Source: DASZQL01 sp964391865 (lineage in GTDB: Bacteria > Planctomycetota > Phycisphaerae > Phycisphaerales > UBA1924). Taken from it: DNA of 64,000 nt. Below the pieces are notes generated by a model that saw only the letters and a list, made by a program, of their open reading frames with translations, searched no databases and was not told where the DNA came from. Shown piece after piece: positions 33,883 to 43,197 of this stretch (within the stretch, counting starts at the first letter, position 1; every line of letters starts with the position of its first letter). The stretch covers positions 1 through 64,000 of the forward strand of contig CAYMNQ010000003.1 in the NCBI GenBank assembly GCA_964391865.1, given 5' to 3'. The position numbers were made by a program, and so were the translations under genes.

Positions 33883-35238
33883 TCACGCCCGCACGATGTT
33901 CGATCCGGGGACCGCGCGCATCGCGTTCCGCGTGTCGACCACCAACCTCGCATGCGCCGCGATCATCGCCCAGTCGTACGCCGAGTGGTGCGTCGAGATC
34001 ACCGCCGCGTCGTAGCCGCGCAGCATCTCGGGCGAGAGCGGCACGCTGTCCATCTTCAAGTCATGCCGGCGCATGCGGTGCGTCCGCGGCACGTGCGGGT
34101 CGTTGTAGTCCACCCGCGCGCCGAGCGCATCGAACTTCTCGATCAGTTCGAGGCTCGGGCTCTCGCGCACGTCATCGATATCCGGCTTGTACGCCAGCCC
34201 CAGGATCAGCACCCGCGCCCCGCTGATCGGCGTGCCGCGCTCGGCGAGCGCGCTCACGGTCCGCCCGACCACATAGTCCGGCATTGCATGATTGATTTCG
34301 CCCGCCAGCTCGATGAACCGCGTCGGCTGTCCGATCCGGCGCGCTTTCCACGACAGGTAGAACGGGTCGATCGGGATGCAGTGCCCGCCCAGCCCCGGGC
34401 CGGGGTCGAAGCGCTGGAAGCCGAAGGGCTTCGTGCTCGCGGCGGCGATCACCTCCCACACGTCGATCCCCATCGCGCCGAGGATCACCTTCATCTCATT
34501 GACGAGCGCGATGTTCACCGCGCGGTAGATGTTCTCCAGCAGCTTCGCCGCCTCCGCCACCTCCGCGCGCGAGCAGGGCACGATCGTCTCGAACGCCGCC
34601 GCGTACAGCGCGACCGCGGCCTGCCCGCTCGGCTCGTCCACGCCGCCGACGAGCTTGGGGATCTGGTAGGTCGAAAGGTCCTTGCGCCCGGGGTCCTCGC
34701 GCTCGGGCGAGAACGCGAGGAAGAAGTCGGTGCCGAGCGAGAGCGTGGCCCCTCTCCCCGGCCCTCTCCCCGAGGGAGAGGGTGACAGGAGCCGCGGCAA
34801 CACTTCATCGCGCGTCGTGCCGGGGTAGGTGGTTGATTCGAGCACGACGAGCTGCCCCGCGCGGAGCGTCGCGCCGACATCCTCCGCCGTGCGATGGACG
34901 TATGAAAGGTCCGGTTGCTGCGCCTGATCCAAGGGCGTGGGCACGCAGATCAGCACCGCGTCCGGCTCGCCGAGGCGGTGGAAATCGCACGTGGGCTCGA
35001 ATTCCCCGCCCGAGCCCAGCCGAGCAACGAACTCGTCGCCCAGATGCCGGATGTACGAGCGCCCGGCGCGGAGCATCTCGATCTTCGCCGGATCGACATC
35101 AAAGCCCAATACGCGGAACCCGGCGCGACGGAAGACCCCCGCCAAGGGGAGGCCGACATACCCGAGCCCGATCACGCCCACGACGGCGGAACGGTCGGCG
35201 ATCTTGCGGAGCAGACTGACAAGCGCGGCGGTGGACAT
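33883..35238 (-). CDS. Nucleotide-sugar dehydrogenase, WbpA-like (UDP-GlcNAc 6-dehydrogenase type)
   Basis: Oxidises C6 of a UDP-sugar to a uronate with NAD. GVIGLGYVGLPLAGVFRRAG is the NAD motif. FDPGPGLGGHCIPIDPFYLS carries catalytic Cys287. RFIELAGEINHAMPDYVV and ILGLAYKPDIDDVRESP match the WbpA branch (UDP-GlcNAc to UDP-GlcNAcA) better than Ugd, but specificity is inferred. It has 451 residues. Between VLPRLL and LGTDFFLAFSPERE (about residues 149-163) a Ser/Pro/Gly-rich insert is encoded by a palindromic repeat. The ATG at 35238 starts the NAD domain properly. It heads the surface-glycan locus. Confidence 0.9.
   Translation of the reverse strand: MSTAALVSLLRKIADRSAVVGVIGLGYVGLPLAGVFRRAGFRVLGFDVDPAKIEMLRAGRSYIRHLGDEFVARLGSGGEFEPTCDFHRLGEPDAVLICVPTPLDQAQQPDLSYVHRTAEDVGATLRAGQLVVLESTTYPGTTRDEVLPRLLSPSPSGRGPGRGATLSLGTDFFLAFSPEREDPGRKDLSTYQIPKLVGGVDEPSGQAAVALYAAAFETIVPCSRAEVAEAAKLLENIYRAVNIALVNEMKVILGAMGIDVWEVIAAASTKPFGFQRFDPGPGLGGHCIPIDPFYLSWKARRIGQPTRFIELAGEINHAMPDYVVGRTVSALAERGTPISGARVLILGLAYKPDIDDVRESPSLELIEKFDALGARVDYNDPHVPRTHRMRRHDLKMDSVPLSPEMLRGYDAAVISTHHSAYDWAMIAAHARLVVDTRNAMRAVPGSNIVRA
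34751..34782. repeat. Palindromic C/G repeat inserted in frame in the wbpA-like gene
   Basis: CCTCTCCCCGG is followed by a perfect 9-bp hairpin, CCCTCTCCC, CGA, GGGAGAGGG (34762-34782). It is translated on the minus strand as a Ser/Pro then Gly/Arg-rich loop at a place where related dehydrogenases have a short turn. A similar unit lies at 57483-57527. Confidence 0.7.
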
Positions 35239-35371
35239 GGCGCGAGCAAGGCTACCCGAGCGACATCGAACGAACGCGGCAAGCACCGATCGCGTACAAG
35301 TGTGCTGGCGCTTTGGGCCGATGATGTTCGGCACGAGGACGGCCCGCCGCGGCAACGACTCCGCATCCCGC

Positions 35372-36988
35372 ATGAGCGAAGACCCCCAACACACCCCGCC
35401 CGCCACAGCACCCGTTCTCGCCGAGCCGGTCGTGCCGGCACCGGGCGGCGATGGGCTCGCGAAGCGCGTCGGGCATTCGATGGTCTGGCAAGCGCTGAAC
35501 ACCGGGCTGGGCAAGGTGCTGAGCTTCCTGGCGCAGATCGCGCTCGGGTGGCTGCTGCTCGCCGAGGACTTCGGGGTATACGCGATCGCGGTGTCGGTCG
35601 TATCGTTTCTGGGCGTCTTTCGTTCCGGCGGCGCGCGCGACCTGATGATCCAAGGTGGCTCGAAGCGCTACGAGGAACTCGCGGGCCCGCTCTTCTGGAT
35701 GGCCATCACCGCGGATGTCGTGACCGCCGCGCTGCTCCTGGCCGCCGCGCCGATCGCCGCGTGGATCTACGGCGATCCGCAACTGATGTGGCTCATCGCG
35801 TTCAACGCCGTGTTGATCCCCTTCGGCACGCCGGGCGTGATGCTCTCGGCGAAGCTGGTGGCGGACCTGCGCTTCCGCGAATACTCGATCGTGCAACTCT
35901 GGGTCCAGATCTGCCGCTACGGATTGTCAGTGCTCTTCGCGTGGCTCGGCTTCGGCACGATGAGTTTCTTTCTGCCCCTGATCCCCATGATCATCGCGGA
36001 GTTCACGCTGGCCAGCCGCTACGTCGACGACCGACCCTGGGAGCGCCGAGCGGAACTGAACCGCTGGGGCGGGTTCCTGCGCCAGTCGCGCTGGATCATC
36101 TTCACGACATTCACCGGCGCGACTCTCACCAACGGCGAGAGCATGATGATCGGGGCTTTCGTCGCGCCCGACGTGCTGGGCGTCTTCTTTTTCGCCCGCC
36201 AGATCGTCGTCCAGACCGGCGCGATGCTCGCGTGGAACTTGCACCAGGTGCTCTTCCCCGCGCTCAGCCGAATGGACGGCGAGTGGGAGCGCCAGCGCCG
36301 AGCGATGCTCCGCGCGCTCTCCACGCTCAGCCTCGCGTCGGCTCTTTTCATGGGGGTCCAGGCGGTGACGTTCGCGCCCCTCGAGCGCCTGCTCTGGCAA
36401 GGCAAATGGAACGCGGCGGTGCTGCCCACCATCGTGTGCGCTATTCTCTACCCGATGCGCATGATGCTGTCGGTCGCCGAAGCGACCTGCTACGCGCGCA
36501 TGCGATTCCGCATGCTCGGCGCGGTGCACGTCACGCTGGCGATCGCGCTGATCGGTTCGGCGGCGACCGCCGCGAAAGTGTGGGGCGACCCGCTGAGCCT
36601 CTCCATCGTCAGCGGCGTGGTCACCGCCGCCGCGTGTCTCGCGATCAACGTCGTCGTGCTCAAGGTCTTCGAGATCCCCCGCCGCGCGACGATCGCCGCC
36701 ACCGTGCCCGCCTGGCTCGTCACCGGCGTGATATGCGTCCTCATCGTCCTTGCCGACCGGCGAATGGCGGCGATTCTCGAACCGCTCATCGCGCCCGATG
36801 GTCAGCGGTGGCGCATCGTGATTCTCGACCTGCTGCGCTGCGCCTACACCGGCGCGATGTTCTCCGCGGCGATGCTCCTCATCGCGCGGGTTCTCTTCCC
36901 GCGAGAACTCGGCGAGTTCCTCCGGGTGGTGCCGCGAGGATGGGGCGCGCGGGTTGCCCGGTGGCTGCGCGTGGAGCAGGCGGCGTAG
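35372..36988 (+). CDS. Oligosaccharide flippase (Wzx/polysaccharide biosynthesis family)
   Basis: A membrane protein of 538 residues with about 12-14 helices. The opening GLAKRVGHSMVWQALNTGLGKVLSFL and GVYAIAVSVVSFLGVFRSGGARDLMIQ follow the polysaccharide_synt family. GAFVAPDVLGVFFFARQIV is the typical mid-protein repeat. It should move lipid-linked glycan units across the inner membrane. The ATG at 35372 (MSEDPQHTPP) leaves a normal 35-residue cytoplasmic start. It is divergent from the wbpA-like gene and convergent with the glycosyltransferase operon. Confidence 0.88.
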   Translation: MSEDPQHTPPATAPVLAEPVVPAPGGDGLAKRVGHSMVWQALNTGLGKVLSFLAQIALGWLLLAEDFGVYAIAVSVVSFLGVFRSGGARDLMIQGGSKRYEELAGPLFWMAITADVVTAALLLAAAPIAAWIYGDPQLMWLIAFNAVLIPFGTPGVMLSAKLVADLRFREYSIVQLWVQICRYGLSVLFAWLGFGTMSFFLPLIPMIIAEFTLASRYVDDRPWERRAELNRWGGFLRQSRWIIFTTFTGATLTNGESMMIGAFVAPDVLGVFFFARQIVVQTGAMLAWNLHQVLFPALSRMDGEWERQRRAMLRALSTLSLASALFMGVQAVTFAPLERLLWQGKWNAAVLPTIVCAILYPMRMMLSVAEATCYARMRFRMLGAVHVTLAIALIGSAATAAKVWGDPLSLSIVSGVVTAAACLAINVVVLKVFEIPRRATIAATVPAWLVTGVICVLIVLADRRMAAILEPLIAPDGQRWRIVILDLLRCAYTGAMFSAAMLLIARVLFPRELGEFLRVVPRGWGARVARWLRVEQAA

Positions 36989-36994
36989 CGCGGC

Positions 36995-37939
36995 TCAGTT
37001 CGATGAACGGCCGAGCAAGCGGTCCGACACCCCCACCAGCGTTCCGAGCCCGTCGGCGCAGCTGATCCGCGCGACCAAGAGCCGCTCGCTATCTCCGAAG
37101 GGGAGGAGCAGCAGTCGCGCGATCCCGTGCAGGATGAACCGCGCCGAGCCACCCAAGATCCACTTGAGCCAGCGGATCGCGTCGACCCGGTCGTATGTCC
37201 TGATGCGCTGTCGCGCGTTTACATACAAGAGTTTCTCGAACCATATCTGATTCACGCGCTCCGGCAGCACCCAGTGCTTCACATGGGCGTGCGGTGTGTA
37301 GAAGATGCGGTAGCCGGCACGAATCGCCCCCGACATGAACACGGATTCCTCGAGCGTGCCGAGCGAGTTGCCCTTGCGCCCCAGATCCTTGCGGAACGGG
37401 CCCACGCGGTCGAACACCTCGCGCCGAAACGAGAAGTTCGCGCCGAACAAGTGCGGACCGTCGAGCTCGCGGACTTCGTCGCCGCCGTCATGCCCCGCGA
37501 GCAGCCACTCGTACTTTTTCGGCAGCCAGTCGGGGCGCTGCACCGCCTGCCACCACAAATCCACCCGCCCGCCCACCACCCCGACCCGCTCACCGCGCGT
37601 GTCATAGATGTCCAGCAGCGCAAGAACCCAGCCCGGATCGACCAGCACATCGTCGTCGGTGAAGATCAGAATGTCGTGCGATGCTTCGCGCAGAGCGCGA
37701 TTCCTCGCCACGCTGAGCCCGGGCTCGGGCTCGACCACCACCTTCATCGGCACCGGCATCCGCGCGGCCCACTCACGCCCCACCTGTTCGGAGTTATCGC
37801 GGCACGCGTTTGCCACCAAGACGATTTCCGCGGGGCGACCCGCCGGGAATTGCAGCTTCGTGAGACCTTCGAGCGTCTGCGCTAGGATCGCCGCGCGGTT
37901 GTAGGTGCAGATCAGGATCGAAAACCCGTCGCTCGGCAT
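36995..37939 (-). CDS. Family 2 glycosyltransferase (copy A)
   Basis: Sugar transferase of 314 residues with a GT-A fold. FSILICTYNRAAILAQTLEGL is the nucleotide-binding start, DILIFTDDDVLVDPGW carries the metal-binding Asp cluster, and FRREVFDRVGPFRKDLGRKG is the acceptor loop. It is closely related to the next gene upstream (37985-38941) through the whole GT domain, diverging in the last 80 residues. GGAGG lies 4 nt before the ATG. It is last gene of a three-gene minus-strand run. Confidence 0.9.
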   Translation of the reverse strand: MPSDGFSILICTYNRAAILAQTLEGLTKLQFPAGRPAEIVLVANACRDNSEQVGREWAARMPVPMKVVVEPEPGLSVARNRALREASHDILIFTDDDVLVDPGWVLALLDIYDTRGERVGVVGGRVDLWWQAVQRPDWLPKKYEWLLAGHDGGDEVRELDGPHLFGANFSFRREVFDRVGPFRKDLGRKGNSLGTLEESVFMSGAIRAGYRIFYTPHAHVKHWVLPERVNQIWFEKLLYVNARQRIRTYDRVDAIRWLKWILGGSARFILHGIARLLLLPFGDSERLLVARISCADGLGTLVGVSDRLLGRSSN

Positions 37940-37984
37940 ACATCCTCCACGCCGTTTCTGGCTTTGCGCCCATCGGCCCGCGCG

Positions 37985-38941
37985 TCACGCGCGATTCAAA
38001 TCCGCCATCGAACGCCCCAAGATACGCGACCAAAGCCCGCCCAGCAGCCCGCGCCCGCTATGAAACTCCACCCGATGCCGGAGGAGCGCCGCCGATTCAG
38101 CCCCGCGCCGCCGCGCCATCACTCCGATCCCGTGCCGCACGATGCGCCATAGACCCCCGGCCAGTGTTCGAGCGAACAGACGAACAGACGCTCGTTCGGG
38201 CAGCAGCACGCGCTGCCGCGAGTACTCGAAGACGAGCCTGCTCATGTACCGCTGTGTCGCGCGCTCCGGGTGCACCCAGTGCCGCACGCTCGCCCGCGGC
38301 GTGTAGAACACGCCGAACCCCGCACGGATCGCGGACTCGATGAAAACCGCCTCCTCGAACCCGCCGAGACTGCTGCCCTTCCGCCCGAGATCCGTCCGGA
38401 ACGGTCCGACGCGGCCGAAGACCTCTCGCCGAAGCGAGAAGTTCGCCCCGAACAGGTCGGGGGTCGAGAGTTCGAGAATCTGATCGCCCCGGTCATGCGA
38501 CGCAAGCAGCCACTCCAGTTCCTTCGGCAGCCACGCCGGGCGCTCGACGGCTTCCCACCAAAGATCCACGCGCCCGCCCACGATGCCCACCCGCTCACCG
38601 CGCGTGCGATAGATGTCGAGCAGTCCGTCAAGCCAGTCGGGATCGACCAGCACGTCGTCATCGGTGAACACCAGGATGTCATGCCGCGCTTCCGCAATCG
38701 CGCGATTTCGCGCCACGCTGAGCCCGGGTTCTGGCTCGCCGACCACCCTCATAGCAAACGGCATCCGCGCCGACCACTCGCGCCCCACGTCTTCGGAGCC
38801 GTCCGTGCATGCGTTGCACACCAGAATGAGTTCGGCGTCGACACCCGCCGGAACGCGAAGTCGGGTCAGCCCTTCCAAGGTCTGCGCGAGTACACGCCGC
38901 CGGTTGTACGTGCAGATCAAGATCGAGACACCCGTGGCCAT
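37985..38941 (-). CDS. Family 2 glycosyltransferase (copy B, tandem paralog)
   Basis: A protein of 318 residues. VSILICTYNRRRVLAQTLEGL, DILVFTDDDVLVDPDWLDGL and RREVFGRVGPFRTDLGRKGS align residue by residue with copy A, so a tandem duplication is clear. The C-terminal 80 residues are basic and different, suggesting different acceptor or partner use. It follows the FkbM-type methyltransferase gene by 14 nt in one operon. Confidence 0.9.
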   Translation of the reverse strand: MATGVSILICTYNRRRVLAQTLEGLTRLRVPAGVDAELILVCNACTDGSEDVGREWSARMPFAMRVVGEPEPGLSVARNRAIAEARHDILVFTDDDVLVDPDWLDGLLDIYRTRGERVGIVGGRVDLWWEAVERPAWLPKELEWLLASHDRGDQILELSTPDLFGANFSLRREVFGRVGPFRTDLGRKGSSLGGFEEAVFIESAIRAGFGVFYTPRASVRHWVHPERATQRYMSRLVFEYSRQRVLLPERASVRLFARTLAGGLWRIVRHGIGVMARRRGAESAALLRHRVEFHSGRGLLGGLWSRILGRSMADLNRA

Positions 38942-38955
38942 TCAGCGCCCCCGAT

Positions 38956-39795
38956 TCACCCGGTCTGTGACGGCACTTGATGCTGAACGCCAAATTGCAC
39001 GCTCACCGGCGGCGAGTTCTTCAAGCATCGAAAACCGAACCGTGCGCCGCCGGACAAGAGGTCTTCGGACAGCTGCTCCAGATCGTACGGCGCGTGCGTT
39101 TCCACGATCATCCGTTTCACCCCCCCGATCCACCCCGCGCACGACGCGAATACCTCCGCCTCCGCTCCCTCGATATCACATTTCAGCAGGTCGATCGCCC
39201 CGCCGATCCCCGCGCGCTCGAGCACATCCGTCAGCGTAATCGCGTCCACCTCCGCGGTCGCCCCGCCGCCCCCCGAGCCCGAGTCCTTCATGCGGAACCC
39301 CCACGCTAAGTCCGACCGGTCGAGGGTCACCTTCCGGCGCGCTCCCGCAACGCACGCCTGGATCAGCGTCACGCGCTCGGGGCTCGGGCCCGCGTCCACG
39401 TTCCGTCGGCATACTTCCATGTTCGATGCGTCAGGCTCCACCCCCGCGATCCGCGCGTGCGGGAACCGCTCCTGCCACAGCCGGATCGATAGCCCCACAT
39501 TCGCCCCCAGATCGACCACCGCGCGGACGTCGCCCAGTTCGGAATCGAGCACCGGCGCGTACTCGCGTTCGCGGAACATCTCGTCCGCGACCAGGAGGTC
39601 GCTCGTCCCGAGTCGGATGAAGTAGTCCCCCTTCTGCCGCGCAAACCGCACGCGTACGATCGCACCGCGCCCCGGGAGCGGCCAGCCCCGACAGCGCAGC
39701 AATAGCCCGCTGTACAGTCCCAGTACCCAGCTCCGCGCGTCGCCGAAGCGGGCGCGGGACAATTTCAGTCGTCGGATGAACGTTGTGGGGCTCAT
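38956..39795 (-). CDS. FkbM-family methyltransferase
   Basis: A SAM-dependent methyltransferase of 279 residues. RAVVDLGANVGLSIRLWQE is the SAM-binding motif, AGVEPDASNMEVCRRNV is motif II, and IDLLKCDIEGAEAEVF is the diagnostic FkbM block. Such enzymes in glycan loci methylate sugar hydroxyls. First gene of the minus-strand operon with the two glycosyltransferases. Confidence 0.88.
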   Translation of the reverse strand: MSPTTFIRRLKLSRARFGDARSWVLGLYSGLLLRCRGWPLPGRGAIVRVRFARQKGDYFIRLGTSDLLVADEMFREREYAPVLDSELGDVRAVVDLGANVGLSIRLWQERFPHARIAGVEPDASNMEVCRRNVDAGPSPERVTLIQACVAGARRKVTLDRSDLAWGFRMKDSGSGGGGATAEVDAITLTDVLERAGIGGAIDLLKCDIEGAEAEVFASCAGWIGGVKRMIVETHAPYDLEQLSEDLLSGGARFGFRCLKNSPPVSVQFGVQHQVPSQTG

Positions 39796-39897
39796 GCGGT
39801 CGCGGTTCGGGTCGGAGTTCCTCGGCTCATTGATCGTGCAGCTACGGCGGATTGTGTCACAGTTCGGGCGTTTATGCGGCCGATGGAGTGTTGATAC

Positions 39898-39903
39898 TAC
39901 ACT
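39898..39903 (+). promoter_or_regulatory. Putative -10 element TACACT for the methyltransferase pair
   Basis: TACACT lies 38 nt upstream of the ATG at 39942 in the divergent region after the FkbM gene. The following leader shows no Shine-Dalgarno sequence. Confidence 0.45.
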
Positions 39904-39941
39904 CCGCCCGTCTCGCCTCTTTTCGCTTCAAGACTCCCCGC

Positions 39942-40646
39942 ATGACCCCCCACACGAACGACAAACTCCACCTCGGCTGCGGGCTCACCGCGCCACCCAC
40001 CTGGCTGAACGTCGACGGATCGTGGGGCGCGCGTCTCGCGAAATACCCGCTCATCAAGAAGTGTCTTGCCGCTGTCGGCGTCGTGAAGAAGCACCAGGAC
40101 GAGATCTCCTGGAGCCGCGACATTGTCATCGCCGACCTCACGAAGCCGCTGCGCTTCCCCACCGGCCGGTTCACCGCGGTGTACGCCTCGCACACACTCG
40201 AACATCTCTATCTCGATCAGGCCGACGCACTGCTCCGCGAGAGCTTCAGGGTGCTTAAGCCGGGTGGCGTGGCCCGCTTCGTCGTGCCCGATGTCTTCGC
40301 CATCCTCGAGGAGTACTACGGGCGCCAGAATCTCGAGGGCATCTACTACCCCGCCGCTGACAAGTCGCGCGCCGACCGACTGAACATGCGCCTGCTCATG
40401 CACCCCTGGAACGCACCCCGCGGCAACTTCCTCTGGCGCGCCTACAACGCCGCTATGAACTTCCACGACCACAAATGGATGTACGACACCGACTCGCTCG
40501 CCGACCACATGCGCGCCGCCGGCTTCGTGAACGTCCAGCCCCGCGGCTACCTCGAGAGCGCCATCCCCGACCTCGCCGATGTCGAACGGCGCGAGCGTGT
40601 CGAAAGGGGCGTCGGCGCGGTCTGCGAAGGCGTGAAACCATCCTGA
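39942..40646 (+). CDS. SAM-dependent methyltransferase (type 11), copy 1
   Basis: A protein of 234 residues. KLHLGCGLTAPPTWLNVDGS is the SAM motif. YASHTLEHLYLDQADALLRE and FRVLKPGGVARFVVPDVF are the post-motifs of Methyltransf_11. HKWMYDTDSLADHMRAAGF lies near the C-terminus. It is highly similar to the next gene. Likely modifies sugars of the surface glycan. The ATG at 39942 is used since KLHLGCG must be near the N-terminus. Confidence 0.87.
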   Translation: MTPHTNDKLHLGCGLTAPPTWLNVDGSWGARLAKYPLIKKCLAAVGVVKKHQDEISWSRDIVIADLTKPLRFPTGRFTAVYASHTLEHLYLDQADALLRESFRVLKPGGVARFVVPDVFAILEEYYGRQNLEGIYYPAADKSRADRLNMRLLMHPWNAPRGNFLWRAYNAAMNFHDHKWMYDTDSLADHMRAAGFVNVQPRGYLESAIPDLADVERRERVERGVGAVCEGVKPS

Positions 40647-40658
40647 ACCCGAGCCGCC

Positions 40659-41363
40659 GTGCCAACCCCCACCCACGACAAACTCCACCTCGGCTGCGGG
40701 CTCGTCACGCCGCCCGATTGGCTCAACGTCGACGGCTCGTGGAACGCGCGCCTCAATAAAGTCCCCGGCGTGCGCCCGCTCCTCGGCGCGCTGGGCGTCC
40801 TCGGCAAACGCGAACGCGGCACCGCCTGGAGCACGAGCGTTTACTCAGCGAATCTCAACAAGCGCCTGCCGTGGGCCGACGCGTCATTCACCGCCGTGTA
40901 CTGCTCGCACACGCTCGAGCACATGTACCTCACGAAGGGCCAGGAACTGCTCCTCGAGTGCCGGCGCGTCCTCAAACCGGGCGGCGTGGCCCGCTTCGTC
41001 GTCCCCGACCTCAAGACCATCGTGCAGGAGTACCTCGGCGGCCCGCGCCTCGATCACTGTTTCCCGGAGTCGCCGCGGAACGCGCCCCCCGCCGATCGGA
41101 TGAACGACCGGCTGCTCTACCACGAGCGCTTCCCGCTCAAGGGCAGCATCCTCTGGCGGATGTACTCCGCCGCCTTCGGCTTCCACTGGCACAAGTGGAT
41201 GTACGACTCCGACTCGCTCATCCATCACATGCGCCAGGCGGGCTTCGATGACGTGCGCGAACATCCGGTCTTCGACAGCCGCATCCCCAACATCGAAGGC
41301 ATCGAACGCCGCGAGCGCGTCGCCGACGGCGGCGGCATCGCCGTCGAGGGCGTGCGTGAGTAA
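40659..41363 (+). CDS. SAM-dependent methyltransferase (type 11), copy 2
   Basis: A protein of 234 residues, a tandem paralog of the preceding gene: KLHLGCGLVTPPDWLNVDGS, YCSHTLEHMYLTKGQELLLE, RRVLKPGGVARFVVPDLK and HKWMYDSDSLIHHMRQAGF match block for block. A GTG start lies 12 nt after the first copy's stop. No ribosome-binding site is evident, so it may depend on translation of copy 1. Confidence 0.87.
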   Translation: MPTPTHDKLHLGCGLVTPPDWLNVDGSWNARLNKVPGVRPLLGALGVLGKRERGTAWSTSVYSANLNKRLPWADASFTAVYCSHTLEHMYLTKGQELLLECRRVLKPGGVARFVVPDLKTIVQEYLGGPRLDHCFPESPRNAPPADRMNDRLLYHERFPLKGSILWRMYSAAFGFHWHKWMYDSDSLIHHMRQAGFDDVREHPVFDSRIPNIEGIERRERVADGGGIAVEGVRE

Positions 41364-41497
41364 ACTCGACGGTTTTCACGCCGCACAAACATAACCTGAA
41401 CCGGACGATAACACGCTCCCGCGCCGTCCCCAAGTCGCAGTCGCCCGCTGATCCGGCCGATGGACCATCCGCCGCCGCGTGCGTCGGGCGGGTCCGC

Positions 41498-41503
41498 TAT
41501 CCT
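41498..41503 (+). promoter_or_regulatory. Putative -10 element TATCCT upstream of the UDP-xylose synthase gene
   Basis: TATCCT sits in GCGGGTCCGCTAT, a 13-bp string repeated exactly at the TATAAT element before lpxA (54529-54541). It is 101 nt before the GTG start. Confidence 0.5.
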
Positions 41504-41604
41504 TGACGCCCCTCTTCGCCGGCGCGGTGGGCGCTCGACGACAGTTCCCCTGCGGGGCCGGGGCCGTGCCGCGTTCCTTGTCTTCCTTTTCGAGGAATCC
41601 CCTC

Positions 41605-42582
<978 letters not shown>

Positions 42583-42585
42583 GAA

Positions 42586-43190
42586 TTCACCACAGAGGAC
42601 ACAGAGAGCACAGAGGTGGTTCAGAGTTGGGAATGGGTTCAGACCGATGCACGAGCAGTTGACAGAACGGATCATCGGCGCGGCGATCGAGGTGCATCGC
42701 GCGCTGGGGCCGGGCCTGCTCGAATCCGCGTACGAGGCGTGCCTCTGCCACGAACTCTCGAAGCAGGGGATTGCATTCCAACGCCAGGCCGAAATGCCGG
42801 TGGTCTACGACGGCGAGCGGATCGACTGCGGCTACCGGCTCGATCTCGTCGTCGAGGGCTCCGTTATCGAGGAATTGAAGAGCGTCGAAGAACTCTCCCC
42901 GATCCACGAAGCCCAACTGCTTACTTACCTCAGGCTCTCCGGCTTGAAGGTCGGCTTGCTCATCAACTTCAACGTCAATCTCCTCAAGGACGGCGTGAAA
43001 CGCCGGGTGATGTAGACACTTTGCCTTTACGCCCTCGCAACGCATGGCGGCCACAACAACTACAAACTGATTCTGTTCGTCATCGCTCCCTTCCTCCCGC
43101 TGGCTTTCCGGTTCTTTGTCTCGTCTGGTTCTGACCTGAATTCAATCAGATTTCCAACTCCGTGCTCTCTGTGTTCTCTGTGGTGAAAGG
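42586..43190. mobile_element. Nonad-repeat-bounded element carrying a GxxExxY gene
   Basis: The left arm (42586-42616) is built of 9-mers like CCACAGAGG, ACACAGAGA, GCACAGAGG. The right arm (43160-43190) is the inverse, reading as ACACAGAGA-type nonads on the minus strand. Weaker inverted similarity extends inward past AGTTGG and TTCAGACC. Inside is one gene of 369 bp. The element separates UDP-xylose synthase from UDP-glucose dehydrogenase, and its right end supplies the AAAGG ribosome-binding site of the latter. Inferred to be mobile. No transposase. Confidence 0.6.
42647..43015 (+). CDS. GxxExxY protein (PD-(D/E)XK nuclease-like fold)
   Basis: A protein of 122 residues. Gly23, Glu26 and Tyr29 form the family motif in LGPGLLESAYEACL. 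YRLDLVVEGSVIEELKSVEEL gives the D...E-x-K core of a nuclease-like fold, and IHEAQLLTYLRLSGLKVGLLINFN is the usual C-terminal half. The biochemical activity of the family is not established. The ATG follows the left repeat arm directly. Confidence 0.9.
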   Translation: MHEQLTERIIGAAIEVHRALGPGLLESAYEACLCHELSKQGIAFQRQAEMPVVYDGERIDCGYRLDLVVEGSVIEELKSVEELSPIHEAQLLTYLRLSGLKVGLLINFNVNLLKDGVKRRVM

Positions 43191-43197
43191 TTTGAAG

